DNA from: Methylotenera sp.
Lineage (GTDB): Bacteria > Pseudomonadota > Gammaproteobacteria > Burkholderiales > Burkholderiaceae_C
Assembly (NCBI GenBank): GCA_021738245.1
Contig: JAIPCJ010000011.1
Coordinates: forward strand, 1-47,196
Direction: 5' to 3'
DNA length: 47,196 bases
Position 1 is the first letter of the stretch. Each line of letters starts with the position of its first letter. The notes under the pieces are model-generated. The model saw only the letters and a program-made list of their open reading frames with translations. It made no database searches and was not told the DNA's origin. Positions 29,446 to 42,964 of this stretch are shown here, in pieces. The translations under genes and the position numbers were made by a program.

Positions 29446-31569
29446 ATGATGTCGATTGCAGTGAAATGGCCCGGGGCAAGGTCCCTGCTTTGCGTGACGT
29501 TGCTCGCCGCGCTTGCCGGGTGCGGTGGCGGGGGCAGTGGTGGCAGCGGTACGCCGGTGGTCGGGCCGGGTTCCGGTTCCAGCTCGCCGACGGCCAGTGA
29601 CTCCGCGACGGTAGCGCTCAGCCTTTCGTCGACCACGGTGACGGCGGGGGCGCCGGCCACTGTCACGGCGACCGTCGTCAACAAGAGCGGCACGCCGGTG
29701 GCAGGCATCGTCGTGAAGTTTTCGACCGATGCAGGACTCGGGGCCTTCAGCGCCACGTCCGCGCTGACTGACGCCAATGGCGTTGCCACCGTTGTACTGT
29801 CGCCGGCGACGTCCACCACGGCAGGCGCAGATACGCTGAAGGCTACGGCGACCTACGCCGGGACCGACTACTCCGCGTCGGCCGGCTTTCAATTGACGGC
29901 CACCAACGTCACCATTGCAGACTTCAGTACCGACCTGCCGTCAGGCAGCAGCCTGTCGGCTTACGGCCAAGCCAACCTGACAGTCACTCTTTCTGGTACG
30001 TCCGCGGCAACACCCGTGAATCTGGTGTTGACCTCTTCCTGCGCCGCTGCCGGCAAGGGTGTGCTGACGCCAACGACGACCACCACCAGCACGGGAAAGG
30101 CCTCCTTCACCTTCCGTGACCAGGGTTGCGGCGCGGTGGCGGCGGTTGAGAATCTGCAGGTCTCGGTGACCGGTACAGCGCTGACGCGCTCCCTGACTTT
30201 GCCCGTGGCTTCGCCCGTGGCCGCCAGCATCGGCTTTGTGTCGGCATCGCCCAACGTCATCTACTTGCGCGGCTCAAGCCTGGTGGAGAGCTCCAGTGTC
30301 ACCTTCCAGGTGAAGGACGCCTCCAACAACGGACTGCCCAGCCAGACCGTCGTGCTGGAGCCGAGCGTGCTGACCGGTGGATTGACCCTGGATGGTCAGT
30401 CGGGCCCGGTGACCAAGGTGAGCGACAGCAACGGCAACGTGATCGTGCGAGTGAACTCCGGCACCGTGCCGACGCCTGTGCGCATCAAAGCGACGCTGCA
30501 GGGCTCCACCATCTCGACCGTTTCCAATGCCCTGGCCATTGCCGTCGGCTTGCCATCGCAGTTGAACTTCTCAGTGTCTCAAGCCACCATCAACATCGAG
30601 GGTTACAAGATCCAAGGCACGCCAAACACCTACACGGTGATTGCGTCCGACCGACTCGGCAACCCCGTGCCAGATGGCACCGCGATCAACTTCATCGCCG
30701 AGGGGGGCCAGATTCAGGCGATTCGCCAGACGGCGCTCAACAGCAATGGCATTGCGACGGCGACCGCCAATTTCGTCAGCGCAGCGCCGGTGCCTGAAGA
30801 TGGGCGGGTGACGGTCCTGGCGTACGCGCTGGGTGAGAAGTCCTTCCTCGATACCAACGGCAACAACGTCTATGACGCCGGTGAGCTGTTTCAAGACTTG
30901 GGTAACGTCTACCTTGACCGTCTGTACGACAGGTTTTACAGCGCCGCAAACGACCAGTCGGTGCCGCTGGTCCCGACGGGCGGGGCCACTGGGGAGTGCA
31001 TCAACTCGACCTCGCCGCTGCTGGCCAGGGATGTGACCATTCCGAGCCAACCTAACACCTGCACCGGCACCTGGGGTACGGCGCACGTCCGTCGATCGCT
31101 GCAGACGATCTTCTCGACCTCCAACGCAAGGCCGGTCTGGGGAACGTCGCGCCCCTCGAACGTGGGTGCCACGGGGGGCAATTGTCTTGCTTCGCTGCAA
31201 CTGATTGACGATTACACCAACGATGTGGCGAACAAGACCACGTACTACCCCGTCGGCGGCGCCCTGTACGGCTTGCCTGCCAGCGGAGCGATTTCATTCT
31301 TCCTGTCGGATGCGAACCCGGTCGCCTTCAACCCGATGGCCGCCGGCACAACCTTGTCGGTCAACACGACGGATGGTCTCGCGGCGGCGGGCCTGGGGGG
31401 TTCGCCGGTGCCCAGCACCAGCCCGCCGACGGCTGCCACCATCAGCTACAAGTTCGATACGGCTTCCACGGGGACGGTCACGCTCAACATCGCGTCCCCG
31501 AGCGGGCTGGTGACGTCGATTCCGTTGTTCTTGTCGACCGGTGCGTCGCCCGGGGCGTGCCTCAACTGA
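29446..31569 (+). CDS. Lipoprotein with tandem Ig-like (Big_1/invasin-type) repeats
   Basis: The function is unknown. The 707-residue product has a signal peptide and lipobox LAGC with Cys26, then a Gly/Ser/Pro linker (27-52). About four Ig-like modules follow, at roughly 57-150, 156-258, 263-364 and 365-465. Each shows the Big_1 pattern of variable strand, G-x-P-V-x-G and a later N-G-x-A-T-A-x strand; the first has SGTPVAGIVVKFSTDAG. D469-x-N-x-N-x3-D-x-G-E480 resembles a calcium loop. The remaining 230 residues match nothing I recognise and contain several cysteines. The ATG at 29446 has AGGAG 5 nt upstream; the open frame extends back into pilQ without a ribosome site. ATG 29449 is an alternative. 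It lies between pilQ and aroK, so a surface or pilus-associated role is plausible but unproven. Confidence 0.8.
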   Translation: MMSIAVKWPGARSLLCVTLLAALAGCGGGGSGGSGTPVVGPGSGSSSPTASDSATVALSLSSTTVTAGAPATVTATVVNKSGTPVAGIVVKFSTDAGLGAFSATSALTDANGVATVVLSPATSTTAGADTLKATATYAGTDYSASAGFQLTATNVTIADFSTDLPSGSSLSAYGQANLTVTLSGTSAATPVNLVLTSSCAAAGKGVLTPTTTTTSTGKASFTFRDQGCGAVAAVENLQVSVTGTALTRSLTLPVASPVAASIGFVSASPNVIYLRGSSLVESSSVTFQVKDASNNGLPSQTVVLEPSVLTGGLTLDGQSGPVTKVSDSNGNVIVRVNSGTVPTPVRIKATLQGSTISTVSNALAIAVGLPSQLNFSVSQATINIEGYKIQGTPNTYTVIASDRLGNPVPDGTAINFIAEGGQIQAIRQTALNSNGIATATANFVSAAPVPEDGRVTVLAYALGEKSFLDTNGNNVYDAGELFQDLGNVYLDRLYDRFYSAANDQSVPLVPTGGATGECINSTSPLLARDVTIPSQPNTCTGTWGTAHVRRSLQTIFSTSNARPVWGTSRPSNVGATGGNCLASLQLIDDYTNDVANKTTYYPVGGALYGLPASGAISFFLSDANPVAFNPMAAGTTLSVNTTDGLAAAGLGGSPVPSTSPPTAATISYKFDTASTGTVTLNIASPSGLVTSIPLFLSTGASPGACLN

Positions 31570-32126
31570 AGCTAGCGCTGGTCGGCATGCCCGGCGGTGG
31601 GAAGTCCACCGTCGGCAAACAACTGGCACGCCAAATTGGCGTGCCTTTTGTCGATTCGGATCACGAAATCGAGGCCCGCATCGGCGGCACGATCCGCCAG
31701 TTCTTCGAGCGTCATGGTGAAGAGGCTTTTCGTGACCTCGAGAGCGATGTCATCGCTGAGTTGCTCGCTCGTCCGGGCGACCGCGTCATGGCCACTGGCG
31801 GTGGGGCGGTGCTGCGCGAGCGCAACCGCGAGTTGTTGCACCACGGTGCCGTCGTGCTCTACCTGCGCTCCACGCCTGAAGACCTGATGCGCCGGCTGCG
31901 GCATGACACCACGCGACCGCTGCTGCAGGTGCGTGACCCCTTGGCCAAGCTGCGCGAACTGCATCACCAGCGCGACCCGCTGTACCGGCGTTGCGCCCAC
32001 TATGTGCTCGAAAGCGCCCGGCCCTCCGTGCATGCCTTGGTCAACATGGCCTTGATGCAACTGGAACTGGCCGGCCTGCTGGACCCGACGCGCGTTGCGG
32101 CGACCGTGGGCGCCGAGCCGCAGTAG
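31557..32126 (+). CDS. aroK: Shikimate kinase
   Basis: The enzyme phosphorylates shikimate in aromatic amino acid synthesis. In the 189-residue product the P-loop is GMPGGGKST (10-18). The shikimate-binding Asp is in VDSDHEIE (D35), with R59 in EEAFRDLE and the GGG motif at 81-83. The lid has RPLLQ. The start is GTG at 31557, which overlaps the stop of the Ig-repeat lipoprotein gene by 13 nt; the next methionine (Met11) would destroy the P-loop. pilQ-aroK-aroB linkage is common in Proteobacteria, but here the lipoprotein gene is in between. Confidence 0.95.
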   Translation: MPQLKLALVGMPGGGKSTVGKQLARQIGVPFVDSDHEIEARIGGTIRQFFERHGEEAFRDLESDVIAELLARPGDRVMATGGGAVLRERNRELLHHGAVVLYLRSTPEDLMRRLRHDTTRPLLQVRDPLAKLRELHHQRDPLYRRCAHYVLESARPSVHALVNMALMQLELAGLLDPTRVAATVGAEPQ

Positions 32127-32136
32127 GGGCTGTTTC

Positions 32137-32155
32137 GGCCGGGCCAGGCCGGGCC
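32137..32155 (+). repeat. Tandem direct repeat in the aroK-aroB gap
   Basis: GGCCGGGCC occurs twice, at 32137-32145 and 32147-32155, followed by a degenerate third copy. It may fold or slip, but no role is evident. Confidence 0.5.
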
Positions 32156-32237
32156 CAAGCCGGGCTCCCGTCGCGCTCAAGCCGCCATTGCCGCCATGCA
32201 GAGGCGCCGCGGGGAGGGGGCTCTTACACTCGACGGC

Positions 32238-33332
32238 ATGCCCGCCCCTGACACCGTCCGCATCGAGCTCCCCGACAACCGCCACTACGAGATCCGCATC
32301 GGTTCGGGTCTGCTCGACGAGCAGGCCAGCTGGCAGGCGTTGCCCAAGGCCGCGGCTGCGGTCATCGTCACCAACGAGACCGTCGCGCCGCTCTATGCTG
32401 AACGGCTGCGGGCGCAGTTGCGCGGCGTGTACGCCCGTGTCGACCTTGTCGTGTTGCCCGACGGCGAGCAGCACAAGGATTGGGCCAGCCTGAACCGCAT
32501 CTGCGACCACCTGCTGGGCGCGGCCCTGGATCGCAAGACCGTGCTCTTTGCCTTGGGTGGCGGCGTGATCGGCGACATGACCGGCTTTGCGGCCGCCATC
32601 TACATGCGCGGTGTGCCCTTTGTGCAGGTGCCTACCACCTTGCTGGCGCAGGTCGACTCGTCGGTCGGCGGCAAGACTGCCATCAACCATCCGCTCGGCA
32701 AGAACATGCTCGGGGCCTTCTACCAGCCCGAGCGCGTGATTGCCGACCTCGACACGCTGGACACGCTGCCCGACCGGGAGCTGCGCGCGGGCCTCGCCGA
32801 GGTGATCAAGTACGGCCCGATCGCCGATGCCGGTTTCCTGTGCTGGATCGAGGACAACCTCGAGGCCTTGCTGGCCCGCGACAAAGCCGTGCTGGGCTAC
32901 GCGGTGCGCCGTAGTTGCGAGATCAAGGCGGAGGTGGTCGGTCAGGACGAGCGTGAGCAGGGCCTGCGTGCCATCCTGAACTTCGGCCACACCCTGGGCC
33001 ATGCCATCGAATCCGGCCTGGGCTACGGCACCTGGCTGCACGGCGAAGCCGTGGCCTGCGGCATGGTGCTGGCCGCTGATCTGTCGCACCGCATGGGCCT
33101 GATGCCGGCTGAGTTCGTCACGCGGCTGCGTTCGCTCGTGGACCGCACGGGCCTGCCGGTCGTGCCGCCGCGACTGGGCAGCGACCGCTATCTGCAACTG
33201 ATGCGCGTTGACAAAAAGGCCGAGGCCGGCGCCATCCGTTTCGTGCTGATCGAGTCGCTGGGGCGGGCCGGTCTGCACCCGGTGCCTGATGCGGTCATCC
33301 GGCAGCTGCTGGTCGATCACGGGGCTGCCTGA
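32238..33332 (+). CDS. aroB: 3-dehydroquinate synthase
   Basis: An NAD- and metal-dependent enzyme converting DAHP to 3-dehydroquinate, second step of the shikimate pathway. The 364-residue product has [23 protein letters not shown] (107-120), the substrate motif [19 protein letters not shown] (138-156) and metal ligands E188 (LAEVIKYG), H251 ([11 protein letters not shown]) and H268 (LHGEAV). The ATG at 32238 gives a standard N-terminus; upstream in-frame codons to 32196 are GC-rich and lack a ribosome site. It overlaps dgt by 1 nt (TGATG). Confidence 0.96.
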   Translation: MPAPDTVRIELPDNRHYEIRIGSGLLDEQASWQALPKAAAAVIVTNETVAPLYAERLRAQLRGVYARVDLVVLPDGEQHKDWASLNRICDHLLGAALDRKTVLFALGGGVIGDMTGFAAAIYMRGVPFVQVPTTLLAQVDSSVGGKTAINHPLGKNMLGAFYQPERVIADLDTLDTLPDRELRAGLAEVIKYGPIADAGFLCWIEDNLEALLARDKAVLGYAVRRSCEIKAEVVGQDEREQGLRAILNFGHTLGHAIESGLGYGTWLHGEAVACGMVLAADLSHRMGLMPAEFVTRLRSLVDRTGLPVVPPRLGSDRYLQLMRVDKKAEAGAIRFVLIESLGRAGLHPVPDAVIRQLLVDHGAA

Positions 33333-34471
33333 TGCGGCCGCCGGCGCGTCCTCCCTATGCTGCAGACCCGTCGCGCAGCCCCGGGCGGCGTTTGGCAGAG
33401 CCGCCCGCGCCGACGCGAAGCGAATTCCAGCGCGACCGCGACCGCATCATCCACAGCACGGCGTTTCGTCGGCTGGTCTACAAGACGCAGGTCTTCCTGA
33501 ACCACGAGGGAGACCTGTTCCGCACGCGGCTGACGCACTCGCTGGAGGTGGCTCAGCTTGGCCGCTCGATCGCCCGCAGCCTTGGGCTGGATGAGGACCT
33601 GGTCGAGGCCGTGGCCCTGGCGCACGACCTGGGCCACACGCCCTTTGGCCATGCCGGCCAGGATGTGCTGGATGCCTGCATGCAGGCGCATGGCGGCTTC
33701 GAGCACAACCTGCAGTCGCTGCGGGTGGTTGACCATCTGGAGCAGCGCTACCCGCACTTCGACGGCCTCAACCTCTGCTTCGAGACGCGCGAGGGCATCC
33801 TGAAGCACTGCTCGCGTCGTCACGCCGAACTGATCGACGCCGCGGAGCCGAGTGGCATCGCCACGCGGTTCCTGCACGGCGGGCATCCGAGCCTGGAGGC
33901 CCAGTTGTGCAACCTGGCTGACGAAGTCGCGTACAACGCCCATGACGTGGACGACGGCGTGCGCTCCGGCCTCATCGAGTTGGAGCAGTTGCTGGAGGTG
34001 GAGCTCGTCCGCGAGCACTGGCGCGCGGCCTTGGAAGCGCATCCACACCTCACGGGCAAGCGGCTTCTGTTCGAGACCATTCGCCGCATGCTGTCCGCCC
34101 AGGTCTACGACATCATCGACGCCACCCGCGCCGCGCTGGAGAGCGCCCAACCGGAGAGCATCGATGCCGTGCGGCACGCCGAAAAGCCGCTGCTGCGCTT
34201 CAGCCCCGAGATGCGAGCCAAGAGCACGGCGCTGAAGCGCTTCCTGTTCGCCAACCTGTACCGCCACCCCCAGGTCCAGTCGACGCGCACGCGCGCGGAG
34301 CAGGTGTTGCGCGACCTCTTCGCGGCCTACGTGGGTGACGTGTCGCAAATGCCTGCCGACTTCGCCAGCCGCCCCGACCGGGAACGAGCTTGCGCCGACT
34401 ACATCGCCGGCATGACCGACCGCTTCGCCCTGCGCGAGCATCACCGCTTGACCGGCCAAACCCTGTTCTGA
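33332..34471 (+). CDS. dgt: Deoxyguanosinetriphosphate triphosphohydrolase-like protein
   Basis: An HD-domain dNTP triphosphohydrolase that removes triphosphate from dGTP or other dNTPs. The 379-residue product has the HD metal ligands H69 (FRTRLTHSLEVAQ), H98-D99 (ALAHDLGHTPFGHAG) and a later Asp in LADEVAYNAHDVDDG. The N-terminal 25 residues are Pro/Arg-rich. Length matches the type-2 dGTPase-like family rather than E. coli Dgt (about 505). It is translationally coupled to aroB. Specificity for dGTP is not established for this subfamily. Confidence 0.93.
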   Translation: MRPPARPPYAADPSRSPGRRLAEPPAPTRSEFQRDRDRIIHSTAFRRLVYKTQVFLNHEGDLFRTRLTHSLEVAQLGRSIARSLGLDEDLVEAVALAHDLGHTPFGHAGQDVLDACMQAHGGFEHNLQSLRVVDHLEQRYPHFDGLNLCFETREGILKHCSRRHAELIDAAEPSGIATRFLHGGHPSLEAQLCNLADEVAYNAHDVDDGVRSGLIELEQLLEVELVREHWRAALEAHPHLTGKRLLFETIRRMLSAQVYDIIDATRAALESAQPESIDAVRHAEKPLLRFSPEMRAKSTALKRFLFANLYRHPQVQSTRTRAEQVLRDLFAAYVGDVSQMPADFASRPDRERACADYIAGMTDRFALREHHRLTGQTLF

Positions 34472-34480
34472 GGATGTCTG

Positions 34481-34497
34481 AAAATGGGGTCGGAGTC
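34481..34497 (+). repeat. REP-like repeat, left copy
   Basis: AAAATGGGGTCGGAGTC begins 9 bp after the dgt stop. Its reverse complement matches the right copy at 35241-35256 closely (14 of 17 counting one more base) and the copy at 35296-35306 exactly over 11 bp. Confidence 0.72.
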
Positions 34498-34541
34498 GAT
34501 TATTCTGATCGGCCCTACCTTCGCAGATTCACGTCCTCCGC

Positions 34542-35258
34542 ATGGCCCGACTGCCCCGGCTGATCCTGGCTGATCAACCTCATCACATCATCCTGCGCGG
34601 CAACAACCGCCAGGCGATCTTCTTCAGCGACCTCGACCGGCAGCATCTGCTGAACACCGTGGCGGAGGTCGCTACCGTCAACAAGGTGGCATTGCACGCT
34701 TACGTCCTGATGGACAACCACCTGCACCTGCTCGTCACCCCGCCGACGGCCGACGCCCTGAGTCGCATGATGCAGGCCCTGGGGCGTCGCTATGTCGGCT
34801 GGTTCAACGCCCGACACCAACGCACCGGGACGCTCTGGGAAGGCCGCTTCCGCGCCGGCTTGATCGAAGGCGAGCGGCATCTGCTGGCCTGCATGCGCTA
34901 CATCGAACTCAATCCCGTGAGGGCGGGGCTTTGTTCGCAGGCCCAGGACTGGCCATGGTCCAGCGCGCGACACCACCTGGGCTTGGAGCGCCTGAGCCTG
35001 ATCACCGAGCACCCGCTTTATTGGGCGCTCGGCAACACACCCTTCGACCGTGAGCATGCCTGGCGTGAATTCATGGACCAAGGCGTGCCCGCGCAGGAGC
35101 AGGCCGTGTTCACGATGGCTGCGCTGCGAGGTCGACCTGTGGCGAGCGAGGCCTTCCTGAAGCCGCTGGAGGAGGCGCACCCACGCGTGGCGCAGAAGCG
35201 ACCCAGAGGACGGCCCCGCAAGGCGCCGACGGCGCCTGATGACTCTGGCCCCATTTAA
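34542..35258 (+). CDS. REP-associated tyrosine transposase (RAYT, IS200-like Y1 family)
   Basis: A single-domain HUH nuclease of 238 residues that acts on REP hairpins. The N-terminal domain has HHIILRGNNRQAIFF (14-28), the metal-binding H60-L-H62 in LMDNHLHLLVTP, the likely catalytic Tyr84 in LGRRYVGWFN, and the RAYT signature GTLWEGRFRAGLI followed by CMRYIELNPVRAGL. The C-terminal tail is basic (RVAQKRPRGRPRK), resembling an AT-hook-like DNA-binding tail. Its last codons (DSGPI and stop) lie inside the right REP copy. The reading frame is intact, so it may be active. Confidence 0.92.
   Translation: MARLPRLILADQPHHIILRGNNRQAIFFSDLDRQHLLNTVAEVATVNKVALHAYVLMDNHLHLLVTPPTADALSRMMQALGRRYVGWFNARHQRTGTLWEGRFRAGLIEGERHLLACMRYIELNPVRAGLCSQAQDWPWSSARHHLGLERLSLITEHPLYWALGNTPFDREHAWREFMDQGVPAQEQAVFTMAALRGRPVASEAFLKPLEEAHPRVAQKRPRGRPRKAPTAPDDSGPI
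35241..35256 (-). repeat. REP-like repeat, inner right copy overlapping the RAYT 3' end
   Basis: GACTCTGGCCCCATTT is an inverted, slightly diverged copy of the left repeat. It supplies the last codons of the RAYT gene. Confidence 0.68.
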
Positions 35259-35295
35259 GTAAGAACTCAGAGATGTTGATTAATAAATTGAACCT

Positions 35296-35306
35296 GACCC
35301 CATTTT
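35296..35306 (-). repeat. REP-like repeat, outer right copy
   Basis: GACCCCATTTT is an exact 11-bp inverted copy of the left end, 7 bp before the candidate gltB -35. Confidence 0.6.
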
Positions 35307-35313
35307 AATGAAG

Positions 35314-35342
35314 TTGCCGCATTTGTTGCGGTGCAGTACGCT
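35314..35342 (+). promoter_or_regulatory. Candidate sigma-70 promoter of gltBD
   Basis: TTGCCG (35314-35319), a 17-bp spacer, and TACGCT (35337-35342) would start transcription near 35349, 23 nt before the gltB ATG, with AGGAGG in the leader. The -10 is weak. Confidence 0.38.
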
Positions 35343-35371
35343 CCCGGCCTGTTACGTACCAGGAGGGCGCC

Positions 35372-40129
<4,758 letters not shown>

Positions 40130-40140
40130 GGAGAGAAGCC

Positions 40141-41616
40141 GTGGGAAAAGTGACTGGCTTTTTGGAGTATGAGCGCCTGGAAGAGGGCTACGAGCCCGTG
40201 CCGGCGCGCGTCAAGAACTACAAGGAATTCGTCATCGGCTTGAACGTCGAACAGGCGAAGCAGCAGGGCGCGCGCTGCATGGACTGCGGCACGCCGTTCT
40301 GCAACAACGGCTGCCCGGTGAACAACATCATTCCGGACTTCAATGACCTGGTCTACAAGGGCCGGCCGGAGGACTGGAAGAACGCCATCACCGTGCTGCA
40401 CAGCACGAACAACTTCCCGGAGTTCACCGGCCGCATCTGCCCCGCGCCCTGCGAGGCGGCCTGCACGTTGAACGTGAACGACGACGCGGTGGGCATCAAG
40501 TCCATCGAACACGCCATCATCGACCGCGCCTGGGCCGAAGGCTGGGTGCAGCCGCAGCCGCCCAAGGTCAAGACGGGCAAGACGGTGGCGATCGTCGGCT
40601 CGGGCCCTGCGGGCCTGGCCGCAGCCCAGCAGCTGGCCCGTGCCGGTCACAGTGTCACGGTGTTCGAGAAGAACGACCGCGTCGGTGGCCTGCTGCGCTA
40701 CGGCATCCCGGACTTCAAGATGGAGAAGTCCCACATCGACCGCCGCATCGAGCATATGAAGGCTGAAGGCGTCGAGTTCCGCACGGGGGTGCTGGTGGGT
40801 AGCCTGCCGGAGGGATCCAAGGTCACCAACTGGGCCAAGGAAACCATCTCCGCCGACGAGCTCAAGGGCCAGTTCGACGCCGTGCTGCTGACCGGCGGTG
40901 CCGAGCAATCGCGCGACCTGCCTGTGCCCGGCCGTGACCTGGCCGGCGTGCACTTTGCGATGGAGTTCCTGCCTCAGCAGAACAAGGTCAACGCGGGTGA
41001 CAAGCTGAAGAACCAGATCCGCGCGGACGGCAAGCACGTCATCGTCATCGGTGGCGGCGACACCGGCAGCGACTGCGTTGGCACCAGCAACCGCCACGGC
41101 GCCAAGAGCGTCACCCAGTTCGAGCTCCTGCCCCAGCCGCCCGAGGTGGAAGACCGTCCGCTGACCTGGCCCTACTGGCCGATCAAGCTGCGCACCTCCT
41201 CCAGCCATGAGGAAGGCTGCGAGCGCGAGTTCGCCATCGCCACCAAGGAGTTCATCGGCGAGAAGGGCAAGCTCACCGGCGTCAAGACCGTGCGCCTGCA
41301 ATGGCAGGGCGGCAAGATGACCGAGGTCGAGGGCAGCGAGCAGATCCTCAAGGCTGACCTGGCCTTCCTGGCGATGGGCTTCGTGTCCCCGGTGAGCACC
41401 CTGCTGGAGGCCTTTGGCGTGGACAAGGACGCCCGCGGCAACGGCAAGGCCACGACCGACGGTGCGGCGGCCTACAAGACGAATGTCGACAAGGTCTTCG
41501 CCGCCGGCGACATGCGCCGGGGCCAGAGCCTGGTGGTCTGGGCCATCCGTGAAGGCCGCCAGGCCGCCCGCGCGGTGGACGAATACCTGATGGGTCGCTC
41601 GACGCTGCCGCGCTGA
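40141..41616 (+). CDS. gltD: Glutamate synthase (NADPH) small subunit
   Basis: The beta subunit passes NADPH electrons via FAD and Fe-S centres to GltB. The 491-residue product has N-terminal 4Fe-4S cysteines C46, C49, C54 and C58 ([13 protein letters not shown]) and C100, C104 and C108 (CPAPCEAAC). The FAD fold begins [18 protein letters not shown], and the NADPH fold has [15 protein letters not shown]. The start is GTG at 40141 with a good AAGGAG 8 nt upstream. A terminator follows, so gltBD is a two-gene unit. Confidence 0.97.
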   Translation: MGKVTGFLEYERLEEGYEPVPARVKNYKEFVIGLNVEQAKQQGARCMDCGTPFCNNGCPVNNIIPDFNDLVYKGRPEDWKNAITVLHSTNNFPEFTGRICPAPCEAACTLNVNDDAVGIKSIEHAIIDRAWAEGWVQPQPPKVKTGKTVAIVGSGPAGLAAAQQLARAGHSVTVFEKNDRVGGLLRYGIPDFKMEKSHIDRRIEHMKAEGVEFRTGVLVGSLPEGSKVTNWAKETISADELKGQFDAVLLTGGAEQSRDLPVPGRDLAGVHFAMEFLPQQNKVNAGDKLKNQIRADGKHVIVIGGGDTGSDCVGTSNRHGAKSVTQFELLPQPPEVEDRPLTWPYWPIKLRTSSSHEEGCEREFAIATKEFIGEKGKLTGVKTVRLQWQGGKMTEVEGSEQILKADLAFLAMGFVSPVSTLLEAFGVDKDARGNGKATTDGAAAYKTNVDKVFAAGDMRRGQSLVVWAIREGRQAARAVDEYLMGRSTLPR

Positions 41617-41644
41617 ACGCCTGCCGCGCCGCCCCGCCCCTCAG

Positions 41645-41670
41645 AACGCGACCTTCGGGTCGCGTTTTTC
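41645..41670 (+). terminator. Rho-independent terminator of gltBD
   Basis: A 9-bp stem AACGCGACC/GGTCGCGTT with a TTCG tetraloop is followed by TTTC. It lies 29 bp after the gltD stop. Confidence 0.9.
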
Positions 41671-41700
41671 TTGTGGCGTAGCAAATGCTTACGGATCTGT

Positions 41701-41719
41701 GCCGTTCGTCGCGAACGGC
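41701..41719. promoter_or_regulatory. Inverted repeat upstream of the pilin cluster
   Basis: GCCGTTCG and CGAACGGC are perfect 8-bp arms around TCG. With no T tract it is unlikely to be a terminator. It lies 145 bp before the pilE-like ATG and may be a regulator site. A second hairpin, GGGCGT/ACGCCC (41825-41839), lies near the ribosome site. Confidence 0.4.
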
Positions 41720-41863
41720 TCGACGCCCGTCGAGAAGCGCTTCCGTGGCGCCAAGTTTTGCACGACATTCGCACCCGCCCCTGCCGGAGAATGATTCGAA
41801 AAGGCCGCCTGGCGGCTCGTCCGTGGGCGTCACACGCCCCTCCTTGGCTCACAGGAACCGCGC

Positions 41864-42334
41864 ATGTCCCACTACAAGACCTCTCAGTCGCAACAAGGCT
41901 TCACGCTGATCGAATTGATGATCGCCGTCGCCATCGTGGGCATCCTGGCGGCCGTCGCGGTGCCCCAGTACCGCGACTACGTGCGACGCGGCTCCCTGTC
42001 CGAGGCCTTCTCCCAGCTCGCGGACTACCGCGTGAAGATGGAGCAGTACTACCAGGACAACCGCAACTACGGCTCGGCCACCGCCTGCGTGAACGCGACC
42101 AACGCGCCGAGCTGGAGCAACTTCGCGCCCAATGGGGCCAAGGGCTTCGATTACGCCTGCACGCCGGGCAGCTCGGGCCAGGCCTACACCATCACCGCCA
42201 CCGGCCGCACAGGCACGGTGTCGGCCGGTCACGTCTACACCATCAACCAGTCCAATCTGCAGACCACCACCCAGTTCAAGGGCGCGACCGTGACGGGCAA
42301 GAACTGCTGGCTGGCCAAGGGCAGCGAGTGCTGA
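41864..42334 (+). CDS. pilE: Type IV pilin PilE-like
   Basis: A type IV pilin-like protein of 156 residues. A 12-residue leader [12 protein letters not shown] precedes [20 protein letters not shown], with Glu at +5, then [20 protein letters not shown] and YYQDNRNYG, typical of PilE/minor pilins. Four cysteines in the mature part (two near ATACVNAT and DYACTPG, and two in the C-terminal loop [11 protein letters not shown]) could form disulfides; the last pair encloses a D-region-like loop. It is first in the minor pilin cluster and may be a minor rather than the major subunit. Confidence 0.9.
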   Translation: MSHYKTSQSQQGFTLIELMIAVAIVGILAAVAVPQYRDYVRRGSLSEAFSQLADYRVKMEQYYQDNRNYGSATACVNATNAPSWSNFAPNGAKGFDYACTPGSSGQAYTITATGRTGTVSAGHVYTINQSNLQTTTQFKGATVTGKNCWLAKGSEC

Positions 42335-42336
42335 TC

Positions 42337-42939
42337 ATGAAGCAGTCGGGCCCGCGGGGCGTCACCCTCATCGAGCTGGCGGTGGTGATCGCGCTGGTGG
42401 CCTTGTTGCTGATGGCCGTCATCCCGAGCGCCAGCGCCTGGATTCGCAACATCCAGATCCGCAATGTGGCCACGTCGCTGCAGACGGGCCTGCAAAAAGC
42501 CCGCGCCGAGGCGATGCGTCGCAACACCAATGTGCGGTTTTCGCTGGTGTCGCTGACCGACTCCGCCGTCATGGACAACAGCTGCAAGGTGGACGACGAC
42601 GGCGTCTCCTGGGTGGTCAGCCTCGACGACCCCGAGGGCAAGTGCGCCACGGACGTCAGTGACACGACAGACCCGCGCATCCTGGACAAGCAGGCCACCG
42701 GCAGCGGTGGCAAGTGGGTCAAGGTGCAGGGCTATGACGGCGGAACGCAGACGGCCAAGGTGGTCATCTTCAACGGGTTCGGCCGGCCCATCAACAACAC
42801 GGGCCTGGCGCGGCTGGACATCGAGAACGACACCTCCGGCAATGACTACCGTGCGCTGCGCATCGCGATTGGCTCGGGCGGCACCATTCGGATGTGCGAG
42901 CCCAGCGTCAACGCCAGCGGTGATCCGCGCAAGTGCTGA
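42337..42939 (+). CDS. fimT: FimT/GspH-type minor pilin
   Basis: A minor pilin of 200 residues with the GspH/FimT architecture. The leader MKQSGPRG is followed by VTLIELAVVIALVALLLMAV, with Val at +1 and Glu at +5. The sequence SLQTGLQKARAEAMRRNTNVRFSL is the classic FimT/GspH helix. FimT proteins in other species prime the pilus or bind DNA during uptake. The start lies 2 bp after the pilE stop. Two cysteines (IRMCEPS, PRKC) sit at the C-terminus. Confidence 0.91.
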   Translation: MKQSGPRGVTLIELAVVIALVALLLMAVIPSASAWIRNIQIRNVATSLQTGLQKARAEAMRRNTNVRFSLVSLTDSAVMDNSCKVDDDGVSWVVSLDDPEGKCATDVSDTTDPRILDKQATGSGGKWVKVQGYDGGTQTAKVVIFNGFGRPINNTGLARLDIENDTSGNDYRALRIAIGSGGTIRMCEPSVNASGDPRKC

Positions 42940-42964
42940 CACGCAGCGCTATGGAGACTCAGCC

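Larger units (their letters stand above)
34481..35306 (+). mobile_element. RAYT transposase gene with flanking REP-like inverted repeats
   Basis: The unit is an 826-bp segment with an outer 11-bp perfect inverted repeat (AAAATGGGGTC at 34481-34491 and GACCCCATTTT at 35296-35306) and an inner right copy at 35241-35256. It encloses one RAYT gene. No target-site duplication was recognised, so it may have arrived without one, as expected for HUH (Y1) transposition. It lies between dgt and gltB. Confidence 0.72.

Noticed and set aside
41746-41762. Sigma-54-like TGGCGC...TTTGCA sequence upstream of the pilin cluster
   Set aside because: The GG and GC elements are 11 bp apart instead of the required 10, and sigma-54 promoters tolerate little spacing change.
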